Source: CAZBMJ01 sp964493205
Lineage (GTDB): Bacteria; Myxococcota; UBA727; JABDBI01
Direction: 5' to 3'
NCBI GenBank assembly: GCA_964493205.1
Contig: CAZBMJ010000019.1
Span: 1 to 38,515, forward strand
Length of the DNA stretch: 38,515 nucleotides
Part shown: positions 25,403-33,387 of the stretch, in pieces
How the letters are laid out: every line of letters begins with the position of its first letter
Position numbering within the stretch: the stretch's first letter is position 1
The notes under the pieces: generated by a model
Databases searched by the model: none
What the model was told of the DNA's origin: nothing
The model's input: the letters and a program-made list of their open reading frames with translations, nothing else
Made by a program: the position numbers and the translations under genes

Positions 25403-26170
25403 ATGATGCTTAAGCTATTAATTTATTTATATGTGACAATTCTTTGTGGATGTGGCCTGGAGTATCGAGATAATTCAACTATTTTTGGGCATATAAGCAA
25501 TCATCAAAAGAGAGTGTTACCAGAATCTTTTGTTGAGTGTTTGGATGGTTATTATTTTACCACTAATAGATTTTTTGAGGAGAGTTTTATTGACAAGAGC
25601 AGCGTTCGTCAAAAAAATATGATCTATGTTCTAGCTTCAACCCCTGATACAGGACCCCACAGAAGCGGTACTTTTTTTAGAGGAGGCTTTAATGGAGGCT
25701 ATGATAATTTGTTAGTGTGCCATGAAATTTATGGGAAACTTATTGGTCTTGGTTTTATGGATACAAACACTTTATATCAATATTTTGACCGTGAAAAAGT
25801 CAAAAATCTTATCAATATACATAATTCTGAAGCTATAGAGGAAGCACTAGCTGTTCTTCATACAGATTTTTACGAGTATCCAGATGGGAGTTCTAAAGAA
25901 GAAAAATATAGTTATAGTATAAGCATTCCTTTAGATGTAAAATGCGAAAATAAATGGCAAGTAAAAAGAGATTTAACCCACCCATTAAAAGTCATTTTTA
26001 AGGAACCCGATGGTAGGTGTATTTTTTCTACGAGAGATTATGATTTTACGTTATTATCTGGGAAAAAAGTAGTAGTAGCTATAAACGGTTTTTATGAAAA
26101 AGATTCAGAGTTAGATAATAAAAGAATTCTTGTAGAAATAAGCCGGTTTGGATTTAAGTATGTAGATTAA
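25403..26170 (+). CDS. Putative lipoprotein of unknown function
   Basis: I do not recognise this 255-aa protein. Its N-terminus (MMLKLLIYLYVTILCGCG) is a short lipoprotein-type signal with Cys17, or possibly Cys15, as the anchored residue. The rest is polar, with a GTFFRGGFNGGYDN stretch near residue 90 and a C-terminal part rich in beta-type residues. AGGAG four bases before ATG 25403 supports the start. The palindromic element begins four bases after its stop, and the AlkD-like gene converges on it. Confidence 0.6.
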   Translation: MMLKLLIYLYVTILCGCGLEYRDNSTIFGHISNHQKRVLPESFVECLDGYYFTTNRFFEESFIDKSSVRQKNMIYVLASTPDTGPHRSGTFFRGGFNGGYDNLLVCHEIYGKLIGLGFMDTNTLYQYFDREKVKNLINIHNSEAIEEALAVLHTDFYEYPDGSSKEEKYSYSISIPLDVKCENKWQVKRDLTHPLKVIFKEPDGRCIFSTRDYDFTLLSGKKVVVAINGFYEKDSELDNKRILVEISRFGFKYVD

Positions 26171-26171
26171 G

Positions 26172-26191
26172 ATTGTAGACATGTCTACAAT
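26172..26191. repeat. Palindromic 3'-end element, copy 2 (20 bp)
   Basis: ATTGTAGACATGTCTACAAT is a perfect 20-bp palindrome containing the 16-bp core at 26174-26189. It lies just after the lipoprotein stop and 12 bp before the end of the convergent AlkD-like gene, as expected for a terminator shared by two convergent genes. Confidence 0.75.
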
Positions 26192-26202
26192 TACATGCGT
26201 TT

Positions 26203-26889
26203 TTATTTAGTTAAGTATAATTTTTTTTGTTCAATTGAAAGCTTTTCTATGGAGTATCTAAGCATTACCCGCGGCATTTTTGATGCATAGTTGTCTAAAA
26301 ACTCTAAAAGAACGCTTAGGTTTTTCTTGCCTGCTTCACGTATCATCCAGCCCACAGCTTTATGAATAAGATCATGCTTATCATTAAGTAAAAGTGTTGC
26401 GATTTTAAATGTCCATGCAAAATCACTTTTTTTAATAAAATACCACGTTGCTACTATGGCTACTCGTCGTTTCCACAAATTATCTGATTGGGCTAACTCA
26501 AGAAGAATATCTTTATTTTTATTGAATAAATGTGCCCCCATAATCAAGTGAGCAGAGGCATCCACTAAATTCCAATTGTTTACGTTGTGCAAATTATTTA
26601 AATAAAAATTATATAATTCTTCTTTAATAGTATGAGGAGCTTTTTTGTACTGAGCGTCTAGTATAATGAGCCCAAGCATTCTTTCTTCGTTGATTTTTGA
26701 GTTTAATAATCCTTGAATTTCTAATAAGTTAGCATGGCTAAAATCTTTCGCAATTTTTCTTAAATTTGGCATGCTGACGCCAATAAATTGGTCATGTTCA
26801 GCATATTGCCCAGGGTTGGTTTTAAAAAAATATTTCGCTTTATCCGGTTTAATGCTTATGGAATTTTGTAAGGCAGATTTTATGTCCAT
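26203..26889 (-). CDS. AlkD-like DNA alkylation repair glycosylase
   Basis: This 228-aa protein matches the ALK/HEAT-repeat DNA glycosylases that remove bulky or cationic alkylated bases without base flipping. Residues equivalent to the AlkD catalytic set are visible: W106 and D110 in NNWNLVDASA, and R142 in LWKRRVAI. HDLIHKAVGWMIREAGK near residue 175 is the strongest family block. Length is normal (AlkD 225-237 aa). It converges on the lipoprotein gene with a palindromic element between them. No ada or alkB neighbour is present. Confidence 0.9.
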   Translation of the reverse strand: MDIKSALQNSISIKPDKAKYFFKTNPGQYAEHDQFIGVSMPNLRKIAKDFSHANLLEIQGLLNSKINEERMLGLIILDAQYKKAPHTIKEELYNFYLNNLHNVNNWNLVDASAHLIMGAHLFNKNKDILLELAQSDNLWKRRVAIVATWYFIKKSDFAWTFKIATLLLNDKHDLIHKAVGWMIREAGKKNLSVLLEFLDNYASKMPRVMLRYSIEKLSIEQKKLYLTK

Positions 26890-26960
26890 TGTTTTTGTGT
26901 CCCTATATTTTAAGATCAGAGTGCTATATGTAGTTATAATAAATTAAGGAGTAAATATAA

Positions 26961-27413
26961 ATGCACATATGGGTTGATGCCGACGCTTGCCCAAAAGTGA
27001 TCAAAGAAATCATTTTTAAAGCTTGTTTAAGAACTAATACACCTGTGACCATGGTTGCCAATAGCTATTTAGTGCTTCCCAGCCATTCTTTAATTAACAG
27101 CATAAAAGTATCAAAAGGTTTTGATATGGCTGATGAAAAAATTGTTGAGCAATTAAAAAGTGGGGATTTAGTTATTACAGCAGATATTCCCCTGGCTGAT
27201 GCTGCCATACAAAAAGGTGCTATTGCTATAAACCCTCGTGGGAATGTTTATACCAAGGAAAATATCAAAGATAAGCTACTTACTAGAAACTTAATGTCAG
27301 AACTTCGTGATTTTGGCGTAATAAATACTGGGGGCAGTGAAAAACCCTTTGGGCCAAAAGAAAAGCAAAGATTTGCTAATAAATTAGATAGTTTATTGGC
27401 GAAAGCGAAATAG
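26961..27413 (+). CDS. yaiI: YaiI/YqxD family (UPF0178, DUF188) protein
   Basis: This 150-aa protein has the family start IWVDADACPKVIKEII and later blocks VMVANS-like TMVANSYL, GFDMADEKIVE, DLVITADIPLADAAIQKGA and NPRGNVYT. The conserved aspartates (D6, D8 and those in TADIPLAD) fit a PIN/NYN-like nuclease fold, but no activity is established for the family. GGAG upstream supports ATG 26961. It is a common single-copy conserved protein; the neighbouring RCC1 gene is on the same strand 30 bp later. Confidence 0.93.
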   Translation: MHIWVDADACPKVIKEIIFKACLRTNTPVTMVANSYLVLPSHSLINSIKVSKGFDMADEKIVEQLKSGDLVITADIPLADAAIQKGAIAINPRGNVYTKENIKDKLLTRNLMSELRDFGVINTGGSEKPFGPKEKQRFANKLDSLLAKAK

Positions 27414-27443
27414 ATTTTTAAACATATATTTTAGGAGATATAA

Positions 27444-28517
27444 ATGAAAATTATAAATATTTTGGGTTTTTTTCTATTAATTATAAGCTGTTTTAGTACT
27501 TTTTCTGCAACTATGGCTTTGGGTGAAAATCATACCGTATTACTTGATGAAAATGGGTTTGTTTGGACATTTGGTCAAAATAATTATGGACAATTGGGGC
27601 ATAAGGCTGCAAGTAAATCAAAAGAACCTAAAAGACTTGAAAACTTGGCATCAATAACAGCGGTAGGTGCAGGATGTTCTCATACGGTACTGCTTGATAG
27701 CTGCGGTTTTGTGTGGACTTTCGGTAGAAATATTGAAGGTCAGCTAGGGCATGGATATATAAATAATTTGAACGAACCCAAAAAGATTAATGGTCTCCCA
27801 AACATAATCGCAATAGCTGCGGGAAACTCTCATACTATGTTACTTGATGAAAAAGGCCATGTGTGGACTTTTGGTAAGGGGTGGGATGGGCAATTGGGTC
27901 ATGGTGATGCAAATGATTTAAGAATGCCTAAAAGGATTGATGGGCTGCCTAGAATAATTACAATAACCGCTGGTGGGGAGCATAGCATCTTGCTTGATGA
28001 AAATGGTTTTGTGTGGACTTTTGGCCAAAACAACTATGGGCAATTAGGGCATGATAATGAAGATGGTTTACATATACCAAAAAAGATTGAGAATCTAGCA
28101 TTAATAAGTGCAATAGCTGCAGGAGACTATAATAGTATATTTGTTGATGAAAGTGGCTTTATTTACTCTTCTGGTGGTAGACCTGATTTTTATGCACCTA
28201 AGAAAATTGAAAATATCTGGCCAGTAAAGCTTATAGCCGCAAAGGGTTCTTGTAATATTGTTGCGGATAAGGAAAGTTTAGTGTGGTCCTTTTATCCAGG
28301 AGACATCTCATACACGGCAAAGATGTCCTTAGTGACTTCCATAGCAGCGGGAGCAAATAATTGCTTAGTACTTGATTCAGAAGGTTTAGTGTGGCTCTTT
28401 GGTTATAGCTCATACTTAGCAAATCACCCTAAAAAAATACCATTGGAAGTAAAAATAGCCCAGCCTAGTAACTTTTTTGGTGGTGCATATTATCATACAA
28501 AAAGCGCGCGAAACTGA
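27444..28517 (+). CDS. Exported RCC1-repeat (beta-propeller) protein
   Basis: This 357-aa protein has a signal peptide (residues 1-22; the LIISC segment could also act as a lipobox) and then about six or seven RCC1-type blades with a period near 52 residues. Four blades are canonical (SHTVLLDxxGFVWTFGxNxxGQLGH, AxAAG); the last three lack the GQLGH loop. RCC1 domains in eukaryotes act as GTPase exchange factors, and secreted bacterial versions are known among intracellular pathogens, so a host-directed role is possible but unproven. Two DNA stretches near 27544 and 27994 are nearly the same, showing recent blade duplication. AGGAG lies seven bases before the ATG. Confidence 0.82.
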   Translation: MKIINILGFFLLIISCFSTFSATMALGENHTVLLDENGFVWTFGQNNYGQLGHKAASKSKEPKRLENLASITAVGAGCSHTVLLDSCGFVWTFGRNIEGQLGHGYINNLNEPKKINGLPNIIAIAAGNSHTMLLDEKGHVWTFGKGWDGQLGHGDANDLRMPKRIDGLPRIITITAGGEHSILLDENGFVWTFGQNNYGQLGHDNEDGLHIPKKIENLALISAIAAGDYNSIFVDESGFIYSSGGRPDFYAPKKIENIWPVKLIAAKGSCNIVADKESLVWSFYPGDISYTAKMSLVTSIAAGANNCLVLDSEGLVWLFGYSSYLANHPKKIPLEVKIAQPSNFFGGAYYHTKSARN

Positions 28518-28545
28518 AGCTAGGTTACTATTTTAGTTTTTAACT

Positions 28546-28628
28546 TTAGGCCTATATCCTGGAGATTTGTAACAAATTTTGATTGCTTCTTTGAGAGATT
28601 GAGATGCAATCATCTCTTTAATAAGCTT
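28546..28628 (-). repeat. Displaced 3' end of the sterol desaturase gene (copy 1)
   Basis: These 83 bases match 29409-29491 with four mismatches. In the minus-strand frame they encode the end of the desaturase (SPGYRPK) and continue to a plausible native terminus, VKN and TAA, instead of the TRKEI ending of the intact gene. They look like the original gene end, pushed away when the Phd/PIN cassette inserted. Confidence 0.8.
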
Positions 28629-28635
28629 GAAAAGT

Positions 28636-29073
28636 CTAGTGATTATTTATTTGCAACCAATTATAAAACTGCCGCGGAGTAATTATTGGCACGTTCTCAA
28701 CTGCAGCAAGATCTAGAAGATCATTGTCCCCACTCATGATAAATAATGCATTGCTATCTAATGCAGCGGAAATATACATATCATCTTTTGGATCTCTACA
28801 AAGCCCTTTGGCTGTTGCGCTATCCTCTATTATTATCGAGCGGGCTATGATGCTTGCGATAAATGACTGAAGTTGTACTTCGGAGGCACAAGCGGCCTTT
28901 TGGATACTTTTTCTTGATACGCATTGGTACCATTCGGCAATTATTGCAGGTGAGACGATAAGTTCAAATCTAGCTTCGCTAAAAAATATATCAAGCAACT
29001 GATTAGGCAGCCCTTTTCTGCTTATCGCGGCGCTCAAGATGATATTGGCGTCAATAACAATAGCAGGCTTCAC
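28636..29073 (-). CDS. PIN-domain toxin (VapC-like RNase)
   Basis: This 145-aa protein is a PIN-domain ribonuclease of the kind used as a toxin, probably cutting RNA when its antitoxin is degraded. The acidic metal-binding residues are D8 in VIDANI, E47 in IIAEWY, D98 in RDPKDDMY and D116 in SGDNDLL. It overlaps the upstream antitoxin gene by four bases (ATGA), a typical coupled toxin-antitoxin arrangement. Its stop lies 8 bp from the displaced desaturase fragment. The cassette is somewhat richer in G+C than its surroundings, which fits recent arrival. Confidence 0.88.
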   Translation of the reverse strand: MKPAIVIDANIILSAAISRKGLPNQLLDIFFSEARFELIVSPAIIAEWYQCVSRKSIQKAACASEVQLQSFIASIIARSIIIEDSATAKGLCRDPKDDMYISAALDSNALFIMSGDNDLLDLAAVENVPIITPRQFYNWLQINNH

Positions 29074-29336
29074 GATTTTTTTCGCGCACTCTTTTTTGCT
29101 TTTGTCGCAAGATCCATTGCTTCCTTATCAGAAAGATCAGAGGGTCTGCCGCGAAGAAACTCCAGACCATATGTCTTGGCTGATTCTTGAATCTGATTCC
29201 ATAATACAATAGGTATAAGAGCAGCCAATGGTTTGCCTTTACGCTCAATAACAAACTGGTCATGCCTTAAATCAACACGGTTGAGGATATCTCCCAGATG
29301 TTGTCTCATATCAATAGTTGAGATGTTTTGTTTCAT
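29070..29336 (-). CDS. Phd/YefM-family antitoxin
   Basis: This protein of about 88 aa is the partner of the PIN toxin. The N-terminal part (STIDMRQHLGDILNRV, FVIERKGKPLAALIP) is the Phd/YefM DNA-binding fold, and the Lys/Arg-rich C-terminus would wrap the toxin. I chose ATG 29336 because AGGAG lies five bases before it; a GTG two codons upstream overlaps that site. It should bind its own promoter, where two direct 11-bp repeats are present (29364-29374 and 29382-29392). Confidence 0.87.
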   Translation of the reverse strand: MKQNISTIDMRQHLGDILNRVDLRHDQFVIERKGKPLAALIPIVLWNQIQESAKTYGLEFLRGRPSDLSDKEAMDLATKAKKSARKKS

Positions 29337-29363
29337 AATCACTCCTTTTAAAAATATATCAAC

Positions 29364-29392
29364 TATTATAGTTATTGCAAGTATTATAGTTA
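29364..29392 (-). promoter_or_regulatory. Likely promoter/operator of the Phd/PIN module
   Basis: The 11-mer TATTATAGTTA occurs twice with an 18-bp period (29364-29374, 29382-29392). On the minus strand each copy gives a perfect TATAAT. The first copy is also part of the inverted repeat AACTA-TTA-TAGTT. Paired sites like these are typical for antitoxin autoregulation; which TATAAT serves as the -10 is unclear because no good -35 stands out. Confidence 0.45.
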
Positions 29393-30223
29393 GATTTCTT
29401 TCCTCGTCTTAGGCCTATATCCTGGAGATTTGTAACAAATTCTGATTGCTTCTTTGAGAGATTGGGAGGCAATCATGTCTTTAATAAGCTTTATGGGCTC
29501 ATCAAATATTATTCTAAAGGGGTTAGATGATTTTATAGGTGTAGTTAAACCATATTTTACAGTTTCTTCTTCTTGAGCAAAGGTGCCAAATAGTTTATCC
29601 CAAATAATTAAAATACCACCAAAATTTTTATCTAAATAGTTATTATTAGATGCATGATGAACTCGATGATGAGAAGGGGTGTTAAAATATTTTTCAAAAA
29701 AACCTAGCTTTGGTATATCTTCTGAGTGAATCCAAAATTGGTATAAGAGTACTATTTGAGAACAAGCAAGAGTAAGAAGTGGATCAAAGCCTAGTAGTAC
29801 GGCAGGTAAATAAAAAATCCACATAAATATAGCGCCAAACCAAGGTAAACGAATAGCCGTGCTTAAATTATATTCAGAAGAGCTGTGATGTACGTTATGC
29901 AGGCTCCATAAAAGACGAGTTTTATGTTCAGAATAATGCTTCCAAAAATAAAGAAAATCCACAAAAAATAATAAGCAAATAAAACTAATAAAATTATTGC
30001 TTACTCTAAATGGCGTTAAATAAAAGAAAAAAGATAACGCTGAAAGCTGTAAACTTTTTTGTATGAAAGATAGAAAAAATCTTCTAACAAAATAAATTAA
30101 AAAATTAGCGAGAGTTTCTTTACTATTCTTACGTCTGCCCTGCAGATATGCCAAGAAACCTTCAATAGCAGCAATGCTTGCAATAAGCCAACTGCCTAAT
30201 ATAAGTAGGTTGCTATAATCCAT
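29390..30223 (-). CDS. Sterol desaturase/fatty-acid hydroxylase superfamily protein
   Basis: This 277-aa membrane di-iron enzyme has the histidine clusters of the family: HYSEH (H96, H100), HNVHH (H109, H112, H113), H166 in WIHSED and HHRVHH (H185, H186, H189, H190). About four membrane segments surround them. Members hydroxylate or desaturate sterols, fatty acids or carotenoids; the substrate is not clear here. The last codons (about residues 245-271) are duplicated beyond the Phd/PIN cassette, and the present C-terminus (TRKEI) differs from that of the displaced copy (VKN), so the gene end was probably replaced by the inserted DNA. Confidence 0.88.
   Translation of the reverse strand: MDYSNLLILGSWLIASIAAIEGFLAYLQGRRKNSKETLANFLIYFVRRFFLSFIQKSLQLSALSFFFYLTPFRVSNNFISFICLLFFVDFLYFWKHYSEHKTRLLWSLHNVHHSSSEYNLSTAIRLPWFGAIFMWIFYLPAVLLGFDPLLTLACSQIVLLYQFWIHSEDIPKLGFFEKYFNTPSHHRVHHASNNNYLDKNFGGILIIWDKLFGTFAQEEETVKYGLTTPIKSSNPFRIIFDEPIKLIKDMIASQSLKEAIRICYKSPGYRPKTRKEI
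29409..29491 (-). repeat. Current 3' end of the sterol desaturase gene (copy 2)
   Basis: This is the partner of 28546-28628, with 79 of 83 bases the same and an offset of 863 bases. It lies inside the intact gene. Direct repeats on either side of a small cassette at a gene end are what site-specific integration leaves behind. Confidence 0.8.
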
Positions 30224-30346
30224 TATTATTGTCCTATTTGTTAATTTACTTTTATTTTATAGTTGCTTACCTAAAAATTGGCTCAGTCTTTACTTTTTTA
30301 CTTTTTAGTATAAATTACCTGTGTAACAATACTAAAAGGTATAAAT

Positions 30347-30928
30347 ATGAGCATTTTTCCTTATCTATCTCTTTGCAATGCCATGGTTTCTTTAATGAAA
30401 CCCCTGGTTGAAATAGTAGTGCATGATTTAGACACTAATAAAATTTTTTATATCAATGGCCGTCTATCAAAACGAAAAAAAGGCGAAAAATCACATATTT
30501 CTAAAGAAGAAATTGAGGAAAATTTAGAAAAAATAGTCTATGAAAAAATTAATTTTGACGGACGTCTTATTAAATCAATTTCTCTAAAAATAGAAAATAA
30601 ATGGCTAATATGTATTAATTGTGATGTTTCTGTTTTTAATCATATGAAAAATTTAAGCGCAGAATTATTAAGTAATGATTCTATGGATAAACCAAAATCT
30701 TTATTTAACAATGATTGGCAAGAAAAAGTACACGTGGCCATACATGATTTTATTCAAAAAAATGGTTGGTATTTTAATAAACTTTTAAATCATAACAAAA
30801 AAGAAATTATTAAGTATTTATTTGATTCGGGAGCTTTTTATGAAAAAAATGCTGCTGATTATGTGTCGAGTGTTTTAAAAATTGGTCGAGCAACAGTGTT
30901 TAATTATTTAAAAGAATGGAGAAAATAA
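30347..30928 (+). CDS. YheO-like PAS/HTH regulator (DauR-type)
   Basis: This 193-aa protein has an N-terminal YheO-type PAS-like sensor (PYLSLCNAMVSLMKPLVEIVVHDL, residues 5-28, to about 115) and a C-terminal HTH_22 domain (about 130-190: YLFDSGAFYEKNAADYVSSVL, then KIGRATVFNYL). Characterised relatives such as DauR sense D-arginine-derived ligands and repress amino-acid catabolic genes. Its TAA stop overlaps the ATG of the aminotransferase gene (TAATG), so the two are co-transcribed, and the convergent symporter may belong to the same physiological unit. Ligand unknown. AAGG lies upstream of the start. Confidence 0.85.
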   Translation: MSIFPYLSLCNAMVSLMKPLVEIVVHDLDTNKIFYINGRLSKRKKGEKSHISKEEIEENLEKIVYEKINFDGRLIKSISLKIENKWLICINCDVSVFNHMKNLSAELLSNDSMDKPKSLFNNDWQEKVHVAIHDFIQKNGWYFNKLLNHNKKEIIKYLFDSGAFYEKNAADYVSSVLKIGRATVFNYLKEWRK

Positions 30929-32040
30929 TGAGTATTAATACGTTTAAATTAGAAGAATATTTGGCAAAATATGAATTTTGTTCCCCCTATTTGCTATGCT
31001 GTTCTGATGCTGAAAGTTTTTCCATGCAGGAACTATTAGCAATGGCCACTTTAGAACAAAAAGAATTATGGAATAATTTAGCGCTTGGTTATACAACTGT
31101 TGCAGGTTTAGAGGCTCTACGAGTACAAATAGCCAAAAGTCTTTATCCAACATTATCTTCAAGTAATATACTTTGTTTTGCTGGTGCCCAAGATGCTATA
31201 TTTTGTGCTCTTCATACTATTTGTGAACCTGGTGATCATGTTATTGTTTTAACCCCAGCTTATCAATCTCTTTTGGAAGTTCCTGTGCTAAAAAATACTA
31301 GTGTTAGCGCTGTCGCTTTGCGTAAAGAAAATAATTGGCGCATTGACATAAACGAAATTAAAAAAATGCTTCAACCAACTACCAAGTGTATTGTTATAAA
31401 TTTTCCTCATAATCCAACAGGCCAAGTTATCACTCAAGAGGAGCTAAAAGATTTAGTGAGTTTATGTAGGGAGCATGATCTTTGGCTTTTTTCTGATGAG
31501 GTGTATAGGCTTTTAGGAGCTCCTCATGCTCCCTGGGCATCGCCTGCGGCAGAAATTTATGAAAAGGCAATCTCTGTGGGTGTTATGAGTAAAGCTTTTG
31601 GGTTAGCAGGCTTGCGTGTCGGGTTTATTGCTTGCCAAGATAAAACGACTCTTGCAAAAATAGAGCGCTTAAAACACTACACTTCCATATGTAATAGTGC
31701 CCCCTCTGAGATATTAAGTTTGATCGCTTTAACTAATAAAAATAAAATTTTAGAAAGAAATAATAAGATAGTTTCAGAAAATTTAGTATTGCTCAATGAA
31801 TTTATGCAAGAGCATAAGGATTTGTTTGAATGGGTTAGGCCACAAGGAGGGTGTGTTGGTTTTATTAATTATAAACAAAAAGAATCTGTTGATGAATTTT
31901 CGAAGCGATTATTAGAAAAAACAGGCGTTTTATTGATGCCTGCTTCTTTGTTTGATCATCAAAGCAACTATTTTCGCATAGGCTTTGGCAGAAAAGATAT
32001 GCCAAAAGCCTTGGAAAAATTAAGAGAATTTTTAGTCTGA
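30928..32040 (+). CDS. PLP-dependent aminotransferase, fold type I
   Basis: This enzyme of about 370 aa is a class I/II aminotransferase-type protein. The PLP lysine is K222 in SKAFGLAGLRVGF, with NFPHNPTGQ before it, SDEVYR, and FRIGFGR near the end. Members convert amino acids to keto acids or act as amino-acid lyases; the branch here resembles capreomycidine synthase-like or aspartate-aminotransferase-like proteins, and the substrate cannot be fixed. ATG 30928 is supported by GGAG six bases upstream; an in-frame ATG at 30916 overlaps that site. Its last nine bases overlap the convergent symporter gene. Confidence 0.9.
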   Translation: MSINTFKLEEYLAKYEFCSPYLLCCSDAESFSMQELLAMATLEQKELWNNLALGYTTVAGLEALRVQIAKSLYPTLSSSNILCFAGAQDAIFCALHTICEPGDHVIVLTPAYQSLLEVPVLKNTSVSAVALRKENNWRIDINEIKKMLQPTTKCIVINFPHNPTGQVITQEELKDLVSLCREHDLWLFSDEVYRLLGAPHAPWASPAAEIYEKAISVGVMSKAFGLAGLRVGFIACQDKTTLAKIERLKHYTSICNSAPSEILSLIALTNKNKILERNNKIVSENLVLLNEFMQEHKDLFEWVRPQGGCVGFINYKQKESVDEFSKRLLEKTGVLLMPASLFDHQSNYFRIGFGRKDMPKALEKLREFLV

Positions 32041-33207
32041 TACGTTTTTTGTAGACATGTCTACAGGCTTAAAATAGGAAAAAATATTGTCTATCATTTT
32101 GGCAAAAGCTCCATTACCTAAAACATTGGCGCACGTGATTACTGGGTCAAATAAAATATAAAGGGCGGTGATAAGTGACATCATTTCCGCATTAAATCCT
32201 AAATAAGCCTCTAATATGGGAAGCATTACTAAAATGCCTCCTCCAGGTATAGCGGCCACTGAAAATTTAGCCAATACAAAGTAAACAGCAAAAACTAAAT
32301 AATTGGTTAATGATGGCTCAGGTATACCAAAACTTTTTAAGACAGCATAAGCAAAAATTGGTATGGCAAAACAGTCGCCTACCAAGTGAATATTTACGGT
32401 GGCAGGTATAACTGAACGTGCAATATCTTTATTTTTAGCGTTAGCTTGGGCGCCTATAATAGTAAGAGGCATACTGGCTGCGCTAGACATGGTAGTAAAA
32501 CCACTTATGGCTGCAGGAAGCATGTTTTTAATATTATAAAAAAAGGCTTTTATTGAAAATTTATTTAATAACAGATAGCTTAGGAAAATATAGCTAAATT
32601 GAGCAAGAGCTATAAGAATAAATACTAGCGTATAGTCTTTAATTATTAACGATATAATGCCATCGTATTGTAGCTTTACCACGAATCCAGCGACAAAAAA
32701 TGGTATTAAATACACAAAGCTAGTTAATAGTTTAGTTATGATATTTTCGATCTTAAGAGCAAAAACTAAAGATTTTTGTGGCCATAGCCTAGATGCCAAA
32801 AGACCTAAGCATACTCCTGCCAGCATAGATTTATCATTGGCGATTAATTGGGGAAGCTCTAGTGTCCATAAGGTAGTTAATCCTCCAGTTTCTTTAGGTA
32901 TGAGTAACGATATATCAAAATTATATATCCAGATGCCAAGATAATGACTTAAAAAGGTTGAGCAAAAATTTGAACAGCAAACTAATAAGAGTATGGTTCC
33001 TATAACTTTTGTGGCATTGCTCGATAATATAACCGAGGCCTTAAACAAAAGGCCAAAGATAATAAATGGTAAAAAGAAGATGATAAGAGATTTTATAGTT
33101 ATACTAATACTATATAAAAATTCTTTTAGTGAAAGAGGTAAGATTGGGTCTAGAAACACGATGGCAAGAATAATAAAAACTAATAGAAATGGCATTTTAC
33201 GAAACAT
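32032..33207 (-). CDS. Dicarboxylate/amino acid:cation symporter (DAACS family)
   Basis: This 391-aa carrier should import dicarboxylates or an amino acid with Na+ or H+. About eight membrane segments are visible. The serine-rich re-entrant loop (TTMSSAASMPLTI), IPGGGILVMLPIL, and the D-x3-T-x2-N-V motif (FDPVITCANVLGNGA) are family marks. GAGGAAAAA precedes the ATG. The tail is unusual: the last residues (VDMSTKN) are encoded by the palindromic element at 32050-32065, and the stop lies within the aminotransferase gene. The element probably extended the reading frame. It may feed the neighbouring aminotransferase. Confidence 0.88.
   Translation of the reverse strand: MFRKMPFLLVFIILAIVFLDPILPLSLKEFLYSISITIKSLIIFFLPFIIFGLLFKASVILSSNATKVIGTILLLVCCSNFCSTFLSHYLGIWIYNFDISLLIPKETGGLTTLWTLELPQLIANDKSMLAGVCLGLLASRLWPQKSLVFALKIENIITKLLTSFVYLIPFFVAGFVVKLQYDGIISLIIKDYTLVFILIALAQFSYIFLSYLLLNKFSIKAFFYNIKNMLPAAISGFTTMSSAASMPLTIIGAQANAKNKDIARSVIPATVNIHLVGDCFAIPIFAYAVLKSFGIPEPSLTNYLVFAVYFVLAKFSVAAIPGGGILVMLPILEAYLGFNAEMMSLITALYILFDPVITCANVLGNGAFAKMIDNIFSYFKPVDMSTKNVSD
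32050..32065. repeat. Palindromic 3'-end element, copy 3
   Basis: TGTAGACATGTCTACA again, preceded by a run of six T. It begins nine bases after the aminotransferase stop on the plus strand and lies inside the last codons of the convergent symporter gene, read in a frame that avoids its TAG. Confidence 0.75.
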
Positions 33208-33288
33208 TTTTTCCTCATAACAAGTTAATTCCCAAGAATTTTCTGGGAGATTAAAAATAAGATACTTTAGTGAATATGAAGAATTATT

Positions 33289-33311
33289 ACCGGCGCCTGC
33301 CGGTTGTTTTT
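33289..33311 (+). terminator. Rho-independent-type hairpin with T tract
   Basis: ACCGGC, loop GCCT, GCCGGT, then TGTTTTT on the plus strand. The stem is the most G+C-rich hairpin in this area. No plus-strand gene ends nearby; on the minus strand it lies between yaeQ and the symporter, where it could cut read-through or form a leader structure. Confidence 0.5.
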
Positions 33312-33347
33312 GTAGTGCAAAGACTAATATTTAGGTTATTATAAGCC

Positions 33348-33364
33348 ATTTAAACTGTTTAAAT
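33348..33364. promoter_or_regulatory. Perfect 17-bp palindrome ahead of the symporter
   Basis: ATTTAAACTGTTTAAAT has eight-base arms around one T. It lies 24 bp after the yaeQ stop and about 140 bp upstream of the symporter gene, so it could be an operator or part of a terminator. No regulator can be assigned. Confidence 0.35.
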
Positions 33365-33387
33365 CTATTTATTATATATGTCAATAG

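Noticed and set aside
30229..30411. A 60-codon open frame in the gap before the YheO-like gene.
   Set aside because: It overlaps the better supported regulator start and has no ribosome binding site or protein-like composition.
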